This document shows positions 56,136 through 64,000 of a DNA stretch of 64,000 bases, piece after piece. Both the position numbers and the translations under genes were made by a program. The notes under the pieces were generated by a model, which searched no databases, had not been told where the DNA came from, and saw only the letters and a list, made by a program, of their open reading frames with translations. Positions within the stretch are counted from its first letter, which is position 1. Each line of letters opens with the position of its first letter. The stretch is from Pseudomonas sp. RIT-PI-q (GTDB lineage: Bacteria > Pseudomonadota > Gammaproteobacteria > Pseudomonadales > Pseudomonadaceae): positions 1 through 64,000 of the forward strand of contig NZ_LHPC01000007.1 in NCBI RefSeq assembly GCF_001297125.1, written 5' to 3'.

Positions 56136-56534
56136 ATGTCCCGTACCACCAAAAACACTATCGGTCTGCTCGGCGCTGTTTTGGCCGGTGGCATGATGTT
56201 GTCCGGCTCCGTGTTCGCTGCGCAGCCTCTGACTCAAGGCTACCTGCTGGCCTCGGCCGAACAGGTGGTGAAGACCCCGGAAGGCAAATGTGGCGAAGGT
56301 AAGTGTGGGGATGCCTCGATGGCGAAAACCGACACGGATGGCGACGGTAAGGTCTCCCGTGCCGAATTTCTGAAAGTCGCGCCGAAGTCCAATTTCGACA
56401 AGATCGACACCAACCATGACGGCTTCATCGATGAGCAAGAGGCTTACAACAACGTAAAAGCCAACTTCGAAGCCAACGGCAAGAAAATGCCAAAAGGTTT
56501 GTTCGAACACCTGAAAGACCAAGACGGCGCCTAA
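56136..56534 (+). CDS. exported EF-hand protein with EGKCG motifs
   Basis: A 132-residue periplasmic or secreted protein. Signal peptide to about residue 29 (LSGSVFAAQ), then a tandem EGKCGEGKCG motif (about 50-59), followed by two EF-hand loops: DTDGDGKVSRAEF and DTNHDGFIDEQEA. EGKCG is the motif modified to oxazolone/thioamide in HvfA-type copper-binding RiPPs (bufferins). No DUF692 or DUF2063 maturase gene is nearby. Calcium or metal binding is likely; RiPP status is inference. AGGAG precedes the ATG, and a strong terminator follows. Confidence 0.8.
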   Translation: MSRTTKNTIGLLGAVLAGGMMLSGSVFAAQPLTQGYLLASAEQVVKTPEGKCGEGKCGDASMAKTDTDGDGKVSRAEFLKVAPKSNFDKIDTNHDGFIDEQEAYNNVKANFEANGKKMPKGLFEHLKDQDGA

Positions 56535-56549
56535 GCGTCTGTGAGCCAG

Positions 56550-56584
56550 GCCGCGCTTTTCCATCGAGAAGCGCGGCTTTTTTT
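56550..56584 (+). terminator. terminator of the EF-hand gene
   Basis: GCCGCGCTT ... AAGCGCGGC followed by seven T, 16 bp after the stop codon. Confidence 0.9.
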
Positions 56585-56631
56585 CGTCCGGAGTTTTTAC
56601 ACCTGAAAGCGCTGGGTCATTATCCGCAGAC

Positions 56632-56668
56632 AAAAAAAATCCCCGTATCTTTCGATACGAGGATTTTT
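56632..56668 (-). terminator. terminator of the tRNA cluster
   Basis: Minus strand AAATCCTCGTATC-GAAA-GATACGGGGATTT followed by a run of T, just after the last tRNA-Pro. Confidence 0.85.
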
Positions 56669-56672
56669 AATA

Positions 56673-56749
56673 TGGTCGGGGTAAGGGGATTCGAACTCCT
56701 GACATCCTGCTCCCAAAGCAGGCGCGCTACCGGACTGCGCTATACCCCG
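56673..56749 (-). tRNA. tRNA-Pro(UGG), copy 1
   Basis: 77 nt including encoded CCA. The minus strand starts CGGGGTATAGCGCAGTCCGG; the anticodon loop reads CTTTGGGA (anticodon TGG); the T-arm is GGAGTTCGAATCCCC. Identical to the copy at 56926. Confidence 0.97.
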
Positions 56750-56751
56750 GT

Positions 56752-56783
56752 AAAAAAAAGGCACCTTTGAAAGGCGCCTTCTG
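56752..56783 (-). terminator. internal terminator between tRNA-Lys and tRNA-Pro copy 1
   Basis: Minus strand AAGGCGCCTTTCAAAGGTGCCTT followed by T-rich sequence immediately before the promoter-distal tRNA-Pro. Confidence 0.8.
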
Positions 56784-56844
56784 CGAACAGAGCTTTTGGC
56801 GTCTGATCTTAAGATCTGATTCCAGCGTTAACTGGTTTCAAAAA

Positions 56845-56920
56845 TGGTGGGTCGTGTGGGATTCGAACCTACGACCAATTGGTTAAAAGCCAACTGCTCT
56901 ACCAACTGAGCTAACGACCC
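56845..56920 (-). tRNA. tRNA-Lys(UUU)
   Basis: 76 nt with encoded CCA. Minus strand GGGTCGTTAGCTCAGTTGG..., anticodon loop CTTTTAA (TTT), T-arm GTAGGTTCGAATCCCAC. Confidence 0.97.
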
Positions 56921-56925
56921 AAAAA

Positions 56926-57002
56926 TGGTCGGGGTAAGGGGATTCGAACTCCTGACATCCTGCTCCCAAAGCAGGCGCGCTACCGGACTGCGCTATACCC
57001 CG
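56926..57002 (-). tRNA. tRNA-Pro(UGG), copy 2
   Basis: 77 nt with CCA, anticodon TGG, identical over its whole length to copy 1. Lies between tRNA-Asn and tRNA-Lys with spacers of a few bases. Confidence 0.97.
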
Positions 57003-57011
57003 GTTTGAAAT

Positions 57012-57087
57012 TGGCTCCGTGACCAGGACTCGAACCTGGGACCCAATGATTAACAGTCATTTGCTCTACCGACTGAGCTATCACGGA
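57012..57087 (-). tRNA. tRNA-Asn(GUU)
   Basis: 76 nt with CCA. Minus strand TCCGTGATAGCTCAGTCGG..., anticodon loop CTGTTAA (GTT). First gene of the cluster. Confidence 0.97.
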
Positions 57088-57174
57088 ACTACATATTTCA
57101 ATTACAACGTTTGAAACTTTTTGCGTTCTCTTCAACCCGTTCGCATCGCTGCGTTCGTGTGTCTGAGGCGCGCT

Positions 57175-57202
57175 ATTCTACAATCTTCAGCACCTCTGTC
57201 AA
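57175..57202 (-). promoter_or_regulatory. tRNA cluster promoter
   Basis: Minus strand TTGACA (57197-57202), 16-bp spacer, TAGAAT (57175-57180), then a G+C-rich discriminator (AGCGCGCC). Hexamers and spacing are the same as in the rRNA promoters at 214-350, which implies shared stringent control. Confidence 0.85.
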
Positions 57203-57335
57203 CCCCCTAAATTGCTTTCAAGTTAATGATTTGCAACTTATTTTGGATTCCTGCTTGGGGAGCAGAAACCCTCGCGGGTGACTTACTGCGGGGCGCACTT
57301 TACAAGCCTTTTCCTTAGAGTTCAACAGCCTGGCG

Positions 57336-57363
57336 AAAAAAAGGCCTCGCAATGCGAGGCCTC
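57336..57363 (-). terminator. clpB terminator
   Basis: Minus strand AGGCCTCGC-ATT-GCGAGGCCT followed by seven T-rich bases, 24 bp after the clpB stop. Confidence 0.9.
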
Positions 57364-57386
57364 GTTTATTGCGCCGCCACTTTGGG

Positions 57387-59951
57387 TCAGGCGAAAACGA
57401 TTTCGTCGTTTTCCACTGTACCCACCGCGGTGTCGCCCGGCATGAAGCGGCCCGACAGAATCAGCTGCGCCAGCGGGTTTTCGATCCAGCGCTGGATCGC
57501 TCGTTTGAGCGGCCGTGCGCCGTATACCGGGTCGTAACCGACAGCAATCAGCTTATCCATGGCTTCAGGGCTGAGTTCCAGCTTCAGCTCGCGCTCGGTC
57601 AGACGACTGCGCAGGCGACCCAACTGGATCTCGGTAATGCCCGCGATCTGATCACGAGCCAATGGCTCGAAGATCACCACTTCATCCACCCGGTTGATGA
57701 ACTCCGGACGGAAATGCGTGGAAATCGCGTCCATCACCGCCGCACGCTGAGCCTCACGATCACCCACCAGTTCCTGGATCTGCACCGAGCCCAGGTTGGA
57801 GGTCATGACGATCACGGTATTCTTGAAATCCACCGTGCGGCCATGGCTGTCCGTCAAGCGACCATCTTCCAGCACTTGCAGCAAGATGTTGAACACGTCC
57901 GGGTGGGCCTTCTCGACCTCGTCAAGGAGGATCACCGAATAAGGCTTGCGACGCACCGCCTCGGTCAGGTAACCGCCCTCTTCATAGCCTACGTAGCCTG
58001 GTGGCGCACCGATCAGACGAGCGACGGAATGTTTCTCCATGAACTCGGACATATCGATCCGCACCATCGCCTCTTCAGTATCAAAGAGGAATTCGGCCAG
58101 CGCCTTGCACAACTCGGTTTTACCGACACCGGTCGGGCCGAGGAACATGAACGAACCGCTTGGGCGATTCGGGTCGGACAACCCGGCCCGCGAACGCCGC
58201 ACCGCGTTGGAAACGGCAATCACCGCTTCGTCCTGGCCGATCACGCGTTGGTGCAACAGGCTTTCCATCTTCATCAGCTTGTCGCGCTCGCCTTCGAGCA
58301 TCTTCGACACCGGAATGCCGGTCCACTTCGACACGACTTCGGCGATCTCTTCTTCAGTCACCTTGCTACGCAGCAACTGGTTTTCGCTTTTGCCGTGCTG
58401 CTCGACCATTTGCAGGCTGCGCTCCAGGTCCGGGATCCCCCCGTATTGCAGCTCGGCCATGCGGTTCAGGTCGCCTTTGCGGCGGGCGGTTTCCAGTTCC
58501 TGACGGGACTGGTCGATTTTCTGCTGGGTCTGCGCAGAGCCCTGGACTTCGGCTTTTTCCGCGCTCCCGATTTCTTCGAGGTCCGAATACTCACGCTCGT
58601 GACGAACGATTTCTTCCTGAAGTTTTTCCAGACGCTTCTTCGCCGCGTCGTCGCTTTCTTTCTTCAGCGCCTGGGATTCCACCTTCAGCTGAATCAGGCG
58701 ACGCTCCAGACGGTCCAGCACTTCCGGCTTGGAATCGATCTCCATGCGGATGCGGCTGGCGGCTTCATCGATCAGGTCGATGGCCTTGTCCGGCAATTGA
58801 CGATCCGTAATGTAGCGATGGCTGAGCTTGGCCGCCGCAATGATCGCGCCGTCGGTGATCGCCACCTTGTGGTGAACTTCGTAACGCTCTTTCAGGCCAC
58901 GCAAGATGGCGATGGTGTCTTCTTCGCTCGGCTCGTCCACCAGGACTTTCTGGAAGCGTCGCTCAAGCGCGGCGTCCTTCTCTATATATTGGCGGTACTC
59001 GTTGAGCGTGGTCGCACCGACGCAATGCAACTCGCCGCGAGCCAGTGCCGGCTTGAGCATGTTGCCAGCGTCCATCGAGCCTTCGCCCTTGCCGGCGCCG
59101 ACCATGGTGTGCAGTTCGTCGATGAACAGAATGATCTGACCTTCCTGCTTCGACAGTTCGTTGAGCAGGGATTTCAGGCGTTCTTCGAACTCGCCGCGGT
59201 ACTTGGCACCGGCAATCAGCGACCCCATGTCCAGCGACAACAGGCGCTTGCCCTTGAGGCCATCCGGCACTTCGCCGTTGATGATGCGCTGGGCCAAACC
59301 TTCGGCGATGGCGGTTTTACCGACGCCAGGCTCACCGATCAGCACCGGGTTGTTCTTGGTGCGGCGTTGCAGCACCTGAATGGTCCGGCGAATTTCATCG
59401 TCACGGCCGATCACCGGGTCGAGCTTGCCTTCTTCGGCGCGCTTGGTCAGGTCGACGGTGTATTTATCCAGCGCCTGGCGCGACTCTTCGTGGTTGGCGT
59501 CATTGACGGCTTCTCCACCGCGCAGGTTGTTGATCGCGTTTTCCAGGGCTTTTTTGCTGACGCCCTGGCCGAGCAACAGTTTGCCAAGCTTGCTGTTCTC
59601 GTCCATCGCGGCGAGCAACACCAATTCGCTGGAGATGAACTGGTCGCCCTTCTGCTGGGCCAGACGGTCGGCCTGGTTGAGCAGGCGCGCCAGATCCTGC
59701 GACATGTTGACGTCGCCGGTCGGGTTCTGGATTTTCGGTAGTTGATCGAGCTCTTTGGTCAGCTCTTTACGCAAGCTGTTGACGTCGAAACCTACTTGCA
59801 TCAACAGGGGTTTGATCGAACCACCCTGCTGTTCAAGCATGGCTTGCATCAAATGCGCCGGTTCAATGCCCGGATGATCAAGGCCGACGGCCAAGGATTG
59901 GGCGTCGGACAAGGCTAACTGCAACTTGCTGGTTAAACGGTCTATACGCAT
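57387..59951 (-). CDS. clpB: ATP-dependent disaggregase ClpB
   Basis: An 854-residue hexameric chaperone that, with DnaK, pulls proteins out of aggregates. N-terminal domain (1-145), AAA-1 with GEPGVGKTA (about 205-213), long coiled-coil middle domain (about 400-525), AAA-2 with GPTGVGKTE (about 604-612) and arginine-finger/C-terminal domain (QLILSGRF). AAGGAAGGTG precedes the ATG. It has a heat-shock-type promoter. Confidence 0.97.
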   Translation of the reverse strand: MRIDRLTSKLQLALSDAQSLAVGLDHPGIEPAHLMQAMLEQQGGSIKPLLMQVGFDVNSLRKELTKELDQLPKIQNPTGDVNMSQDLARLLNQADRLAQQKGDQFISSELVLLAAMDENSKLGKLLLGQGVSKKALENAINNLRGGEAVNDANHEESRQALDKYTVDLTKRAEEGKLDPVIGRDDEIRRTIQVLQRRTKNNPVLIGEPGVGKTAIAEGLAQRIINGEVPDGLKGKRLLSLDMGSLIAGAKYRGEFEERLKSLLNELSKQEGQIILFIDELHTMVGAGKGEGSMDAGNMLKPALARGELHCVGATTLNEYRQYIEKDAALERRFQKVLVDEPSEEDTIAILRGLKERYEVHHKVAITDGAIIAAAKLSHRYITDRQLPDKAIDLIDEAASRIRMEIDSKPEVLDRLERRLIQLKVESQALKKESDDAAKKRLEKLQEEIVRHEREYSDLEEIGSAEKAEVQGSAQTQQKIDQSRQELETARRKGDLNRMAELQYGGIPDLERSLQMVEQHGKSENQLLRSKVTEEEIAEVVSKWTGIPVSKMLEGERDKLMKMESLLHQRVIGQDEAVIAVSNAVRRSRAGLSDPNRPSGSFMFLGPTGVGKTELCKALAEFLFDTEEAMVRIDMSEFMEKHSVARLIGAPPGYVGYEEGGYLTEAVRRKPYSVILLDEVEKAHPDVFNILLQVLEDGRLTDSHGRTVDFKNTVIVMTSNLGSVQIQELVGDREAQRAAVMDAISTHFRPEFINRVDEVVIFEPLARDQIAGITEIQLGRLRSRLTERELKLELSPEAMDKLIAVGYDPVYGARPLKRAIQRWIENPLAQLILSGRFMPGDTAVGTVENDEIVFA

Positions 59952-60021
59952 GGGTCACCTTCCTTTTGAGCAGGCCGGACCTATAAACATCCTGAATGAA
60001 GAAACCTGCCAGATATCACTT

Positions 60022-60049
60022 AGATGTGGTCGATTCTGGGAGTTTCAAG
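60022..60049 (-). promoter_or_regulatory. sigma-32 (RpoH) promoter of clpB
   Basis: Minus strand CTTGAAA (60043-60049), 13-bp spacer, CCACATCT (60022-60029), against consensus CTTGAAA-N11-16-CCCCATNT; only one consensus base differs. It lies about 70-100 bp before the clpB ATG. Confidence 0.8.
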
Positions 60050-60079
60050 CGCGGTAGAGTTGATGTAGATCAGAGAAGT

Positions 60080-60805
60080 CTAGCGTTCGAGCCAGATAAG
60101 GGAGGCGAATCGGCCGGTTTTTGGGCTGCGGCGGAAGGAAAAGAAGCGCGGATCGGTCACGGTACAGAAACCGCCACCGTAAACGGCAGTTACACCGCGA
60201 GCGGCCAGGCGCAAACGCGCCAGCTGATAGATGTCAGCCATGAATTTGCCAGCATTGGCGCTGGGCAAAAAGGCGTTGCCGGCTTCAGGCTGTTGCTGGA
60301 CGAACGTTTCGCGCACTTCCGGGCCGACTTCAAACGCTTGCGGGCCAATGGCCGGGCCGAGCCAGACCAGCACCTCGGACGGTGCCACGGCCAGGCTGTC
60401 GAGGGTGGCTTCCAGCACACCCGCCGCCAACCCGCGCCAACCGGCATGGGCCGCCGCGACGCGAGTGCCGGCGCGGTCACAGAACAGCGCCGGCAAGCAG
60501 TCGGCAGTCATCGCCGCGCAGGCGATACCGGGCGTTGCCGTCCAGCTGGCGTCGGCAGTGGCCACCCGGCCCGGTTCTGCATGAGCCACGACGATGCCGT
60601 GAACCTGCTGCAACCAGGCCGGTTGAATAGAGAAATGATCGGTGAGGCGACGGCGATTTTCGGCGACGGCTTCAGGGCTGTCGTCGACATGATCGCCGAG
60701 GTTGAGGCTGTCGAACGGCGCCAGACTGACGCCGCCCGCTCGGGTGGTGACGCAGGCTTTCACCCCGGCAGGCGCAGGCCAGTCGGGAATTAGCCAGTCA
60801 CTCAT
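60080..60805 (-). CDS. pgeF: PgeF/YfiH family multicopper-oxidoreductase-like protein
   Basis: A 241-residue protein of the YfiH/PgeF (laccase-domain, DUF152) family, studied as a peptidoglycan editing factor and as a purine nucleoside phosphorylase/polyphenol oxidase. Metal-site motifs QVHGIVV (near 67), TADCLPALF (near 99) and HAGWRGLAAGVLE (near 119) are present. Its ATG overlaps the rluD stop (ATGA). Confidence 0.92.
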   Translation of the reverse strand: MSDWLIPDWPAPAGVKACVTTRAGGVSLAPFDSLNLGDHVDDSPEAVAENRRRLTDHFSIQPAWLQQVHGIVVAHAEPGRVATADASWTATPGIACAAMTADCLPALFCDRAGTRVAAAHAGWRGLAAGVLEATLDSLAVAPSEVLVWLGPAIGPQAFEVGPEVRETFVQQQPEAGNAFLPSANAGKFMADIYQLARLRLAARGVTAVYGGGFCTVTDPRFFSFRRSPKTGRFASLIWLER

Positions 60806-61764
60806 CCGATGAACGCCTCACGGTCTTGCTTGAGCAGGGTCAGCAACCAGACGAAATCGTCCGGCAACGGCGATTCCCAGCTCATGCGTTTACCGGTGGT
60901 CGGGTGATCCAGCTCCAGGAACCGCGCATGCAGTGCCTGACGCGGGAACGCCTTCAACGATTCGACCATGGTCACACTGGCTGCCGGCGGGATGCGGAAA
61001 CGTCCGCCATAGGCAGGATCTCCGACCAACGGGTAGTTGATGTGCGCCATGTGCACACGAATCTGGTGCGTACGACCGGTTTCCAGCTTCACCCGCACGT
61101 GAGTGTGGGAGCGGAAACGCTCGAGCACGCGGTAATGGCTGACGGCTTGCTTGCCCCCTTCCATCACGGCCATGCGCTGGCGTTGCTGGCCATGACGACC
61201 GATCGGCGCGTTGATCTTGCCACCGGCAGTCACCACGCCAATCACGATGCACTCGTAGATCCGGCTGACGCTACGGCTCTGCAACTGAGTGACCAGTTGC
61301 GTCTGAGCTTGAATGGTCTTGGCCACCACCATCAGACCGGTGGTGTCCTTGTCCAGACGATGCACGATACCGGCGCGGGGCACATTGATAATGTCCGGCA
61401 CGTGGTGCAGCAAGGCGTTGAGCAAGGTGCCATCGGCATGACCGGCAGCCGGGTGCACCACCAGGCCCGCAGGCTTGTTGATCACCAGGATGTCGTCGTC
61501 TTCATAGACGATGTCCAGCTCGATGTCTTGAGCGATCCATTCGCCCTGAGCTTCCTGCTCGGCAGTCAGTTCAAGAATGGCGCCACCGTGAACGATGTCT
61601 CGCGGGCGGATAACCGCCCCATCCACAGTCAGGCGGCCGTCTTTGATCCAGGCGGAAAGGCGCGAGCGCGAGTGCTCAGCGAATAATTGTGCGGCGACTT
61701 GATCGAGGCGTTGGCCGCCCAATTCGGACGGCACCTCTGCGCGAAGTTCAATTTTATCGGACAT
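60802..61764 (-). CDS. rluD: 23S rRNA pseudouridine(1911/1915/1917) synthase
   Basis: A 320-residue enzyme that modifies helix 69 of 23S rRNA. N-terminal S4 RNA-binding domain (about 15-80), catalytic Asp in [12 protein letters not shown] (near 139), and [20 protein letters not shown]. The start at 61764 ([11 protein letters not shown]) is preferred over the ATG 7 codons upstream. Divergent from bamD, as in many gammaproteobacteria. Confidence 0.95.
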   Translation of the reverse strand: MSDKIELRAEVPSELGGQRLDQVAAQLFAEHSRSRLSAWIKDGRLTVDGAVIRPRDIVHGGAILELTAEQEAQGEWIAQDIELDIVYEDDDILVINKPAGLVVHPAAGHADGTLLNALLHHVPDIINVPRAGIVHRLDKDTTGLMVVAKTIQAQTQLVTQLQSRSVSRIYECIVIGVVTAGGKINAPIGRHGQQRQRMAVMEGGKQAVSHYRVLERFRSHTHVRVKLETGRTHQIRVHMAHINYPLVGDPAYGGRFRIPPAASVTMVESLKAFPRQALHARFLELDHPTTGKRMSWESPLPDDFVWLLTLLKQDREAFIG

Positions 61765-61915
61765 GCTCAGACTAGGCGTCGGCACAGCCTTTGGTTTCGG
61801 CTGCGCGCTTGTGGTTAAATACGGCGTCTTTTGCCCCGAGGCTATTCAACGGGGCGCTCATCATAACAGGACGGCCCCGCCCAAGACAGCGGCCGTCATA
61901 GGGACGCAAGCCGCC

Positions 61916-62938
61916 ATGCAAGTGAAACACCTGCTGCTGATCGCCATCCTCGCATTGACCGCTGCTTGCTCATCGAAGGAAGTCGTAGACGAAAACCTTA
62001 GCGAAGTCGAGCTGTACCAGCAGGCTCAGCAAGATCTCGACAATAATAGCTACACTGCCGCCACAGCCAAGCTGAAAGCGCTGGAGTCGCGTTATCCGTT
62101 CGGCCGCTACGCCGATCAGGCTCAACTCGAGCTCATCTACGCCAACTACAAGAACACCGAGCCAGAGGCTGCGAAGTCCGCTGCCGAGCGTTTCATTCGC
62201 CTGCACCCGCAGCACCCGAACGTGGATTACGCCTACTACCTCAAGGGCCTGACCTCGTTCGATCAGGACGTTGGCCTGTTGGCGCGCTTCCTGCCGCTGG
62301 ACATGACCAAGCGTGACCCGGGTGCCGCTCGCGACTCCTACAACGAGTTCGCCCAGCTGACCAGTCGCTTCCCGAACAGCCGTTACGCACCAGACGCCAA
62401 GCAGCGCATGATCTACTTGCGCAACCTGCTGGCCGCCTACGAGATTCACGTTGCCGACTACTACCTGACTCGTCAGGCCTATGTCGCTGCCGCGAACCGT
62501 GGTCGTTATGTGGTGGAAAACTTCCAGGAAACCCCTTCGGTCGGTGACGGCCTGGCGGTGATGACCGAGGCTTACCAGCGTCTGCACCTCGATGACCTGG
62601 CGGCCACCAGCCTGGAAACCCTGAAGCTCAACTACCCGAACCACCCAAGCCTGGTGGACGGTCAGTTCGTGCCATCGGTAGCCGAAGCCGACAACCGTTC
62701 GTGGTTGAGCAAGGCGACCCTGGGCCTGATCGAATCCCGTCCGCCGCTGCCGCCGGGCGAAACCCGCGCCAACCAGGATGTGCAGAAGCAGTTCCAGGAT
62801 GCGAAGGACGCGATCCCGAGCGATCTCAAGCCTAAAGATCAAAATGGCGACGTGATCGAAGAAGAGAATCACGAAGCGGAAGGCAACAACAGCGACCGCT
62901 CGTGGTTCAGCTACATGACCTTCGGTGTGTTCGACTGA
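61916..62938 (+). CDS. bamD: outer-membrane assembly lipoprotein BamD
   Basis: A 340-residue essential TPR lipoprotein of the BAM complex that inserts beta-barrel proteins. Lipobox LTAAC with lipidated Cys18, then five TPR-like helical pairs (about 30-245). The C-terminal tail is longer than in E. coli BamD (about 245 residues) and is acidic and Asn/Glu-rich ([12 protein letters not shown]). ATG at 61916 chosen because the lipoprotein signal begins there. Confidence 0.95.
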   Translation: MQVKHLLLIAILALTAACSSKEVVDENLSEVELYQQAQQDLDNNSYTAATAKLKALESRYPFGRYADQAQLELIYANYKNTEPEAAKSAAERFIRLHPQHPNVDYAYYLKGLTSFDQDVGLLARFLPLDMTKRDPGAARDSYNEFAQLTSRFPNSRYAPDAKQRMIYLRNLLAAYEIHVADYYLTRQAYVAAANRGRYVVENFQETPSVGDGLAVMTEAYQRLHLDDLAATSLETLKLNYPNHPSLVDGQFVPSVAEADNRSWLSKATLGLIESRPPLPPGETRANQDVQKQFQDAKDAIPSDLKPKDQNGDVIEEENHEAEGNNSDRSWFSYMTFGVFD

Positions 62939-62951
62939 CACATGCCGCCCC

Positions 62952-63050
62952 TGTAGGAGCGAGCTTGCTCGCGATGGACTTGAGGGCAACGCGTTTCTTC
63001 AGAAGACACGCGTTATCGTTAACGTCCATCGCGAGCAAGCTCGCTCCTAC
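62952..63050. repeat. REPIN
   Basis: Arms TGTAGGAGCGAGCTTGCTCG and inverted CGAGCAAGCTCGCTCCTAC with a spacer of about 55 bp, just after bamD. Confidence 0.9.
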
Positions 63051-63123
63051 ATATTATATTCGCTGTGCGCCTGCCATCTCCCCCGGCTAAACTGGCTGAT
63101 CATTAGCTAAAAAGCAGCTCATC

Positions 63124-63357
63124 ATGCTTCGTTTATTGTTCTGGATCGCCCTGATTGCCGCTGCAGTATGGTTCTGGCGCAAGTTCAAGGGCCAGGCGTC
63201 CGTGCCCAAGTCCTCTGCCGAACTGGAAGCAGCACCGATGGTCCGCTGCGCCCATTGCGGCGTCCACCTGCCCCGCGACCGCGCGCTAAACCTTCAACAA
63301 CAGTGGTATTGCAGCCAGGCTCATCTTGAGCAAGGCCCGGGCACCAGTGATCGCTGA
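63124..63357 (+). CDS. PP0621 family small membrane protein
   Basis: A 77-residue protein with one N-terminal membrane helix (LLFWIALIAAAVWFW) and a small zinc-ribbon-like part with CAHCGVHLPRDRAL and a later Cys (YCSQAHL), giving a probable metal site. Conserved beside pilS in Pseudomonas; role unknown. Overlaps the pilS start by 11 nt. Confidence 0.88.
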   Translation: MLRLLFWIALIAAAVWFWRKFKGQASVPKSSAELEAAPMVRCAHCGVHLPRDRALNLQQQWYCSQAHLEQGPGTSDR

Positions 63358-64000
63358 GACGTCCCGTCCCGGCAGCACACGGGCGCAGCGACTGCTGCGC
63401 CTTTATCATCTTTACCGATTAAGCATCGGCATCACCCTGGTGCTGCTGATCTCCAGCAACATGGACAACCAGTTGCTGACGTCCGCCAATGACATCTTGC
63501 TGCGCAATGGCAGCTGGCTGTACCTGGTGCTGAATATCCTGCTGGTGGTCTTCCTCGAAGACACTCGACGCCCCACGCAACTGTTTACCCTCGCGCTGAT
63601 CGACGTACTGCTCCTGTGCGGCCTGTTCTACGCCGCCGGCGGTGTGGCCAGCGCCATCGGCAACCTGCTGATTGTATCGGTGGCCATAGGCAACACCTTG
63701 TTGCGACGCTCCATCGGCCTGCTGATTGCCGCCATCGGTGCGATCGGCATCGTCGGCTCGAGCTTCCTCCTGAGCTTCAACCATCCCGCCAGCCCCAATG
63801 ACTATCTCCAGGTCGGTACGCTCGGCGCCCTGTGTTTTGCCGCGGCATTGCTGGTGCAAGGCCTGATGCGACGCCTGGAAGTCAGCGAAACCCTGGCCGA
63901 ACAGCGGGCCAGTGAAGTCGTCGGACTTGAAGCCCTCAACGCACTGATCCTGCAACGCATGCGCACCGGCATCCTGGTCCTCGACGACCAGCGGCGGGGT
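63347..64000 (+). CDS. pilS: sensor histidine kinase PilS (5' part)
   Basis: The first 218 codons are inside; the gene runs off the window end. GTG start inside the upstream gene gives MIAETSRPGS, then six membrane helices (about 30-175: LSIGITLVLLIS, WLYLVLNILLVVF, LIDVLLLCGLFYAAGG, and others), and the start of a PAS domain (LNALILQRMRTGILVLDD). PilS phosphorylates PilR to activate sigma-54-dependent pilA, found here at 42.0 kb. The kinase core is not visible. Confidence 0.9.
   Translation, partial: MIAETSRPGSTRAQRLLRLYHLYRLSIGITLVLLISSNMDNQLLTSANDILLRNGSWLYLVLNILLVVFLEDTRRPTQLFTLALIDVLLLCGLFYAAGGVASAIGNLLIVSVAIGNTLLRRSIGLLIAAIGAIGIVGSSFLLSFNHPASPNDYLQVGTLGALCFAAALLVQGLMRRLEVSETLAEQRASEVVGLEALNALILQRMRTGILVLDDQRRG

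Overview
The window is chromosomal DNA from a Pseudomonas of the fluorescens lineage. The evidence is the gene content and order (pssA-ilvCNB, mrcB-lpoP, prrF-phuTUVW, sfsA-dksA-gluQ-cbrXAB-crcZ, pcnB-folK-panBC-pgi-acs, pilABCD-coaE-yacG, clpB-pgeF-rluD-bamD-pilS), the high-GC codon use, and many REPIN-type inverted repeats whose arms carry the usual GTAGGAGC core. Most of it is conserved core genome. I see no prophage, integron, transposase gene or CRISPR array.

Layout. Positions 1-560 are the leader and three tandem promoters of an rRNA operon read on the minus strand; only the first bases of 16S lie inside. Then, mostly on the minus strand, come methionine-sulfoxide repair (msrPQ), phosphatidylserine synthesis (pssA), branched-chain amino-acid synthesis (ilvBNC, with a long leader), and the peptidoglycan synthase PBP1b with its lipoprotein activator (lpoP, yqcC). 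At 13.7-17.4 kb a Fur-type sRNA gene (prrF) sits beside the haem-import genes phuTUVW. From 18 to 27 kb lie sfsA, an aminotransferase, dksA, gluQ and the carbon-control system cbrX-cbrA-cbrB, followed by the Crc/Hfq-sponge RNA crcZ under a sigma-54 promoter. Positions 27-36 kb hold pcnB-folK, panBC (no panD), pgi and acs. Between pgi and acs is a tandem array of four REPINs with a 130-bp period, in which each inter-REPIN spacer looks like a promoter facing acs. Positions 36-41.7 kb hold envelope and unknown genes.

Around 41.8 kb the order jumps, relative to P. aeruginosa, to the type IV pilus block (pilA divergent from pilBCD, then coaE-yacG). At 48.7-53 kb lies an accessory benzoate-uptake operon, benK-benE-benF, without the benABCD catabolic genes but with a textbook BenR/XylS-type operator. 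Positions 53-57 kb hold a MOSC protein, a type II NADH dehydrogenase, an EF-hand protein carrying two EGKCG motifs (a RiPP-metallophore signature), and a Pro-Lys-Pro-Asn tRNA cluster. Positions 57-64 kb hold clpB (with a sigma-32-type promoter), pgeF, rluD, bamD and the start of pilS.

Connections. crcZ, the A-rich motifs at the ribosome-binding sites of benK, benF and acs, and GTAACA repeats shared by the crcZ and panB upstream regions suggest a local carbon-catabolite-control circuit. prrF and phuTUVW form an iron/haem pair. The pilus genes are split between pilABCD and pilS, and pilA has a sigma-54 site fitting PilSR control. The most unusual observations are the promoter-bearing REPIN array before acs, the EGKCG/EF-hand protein, the orphan BenR-controlled transport operon, and a nested MITE-like repeat at 48.4 kb.
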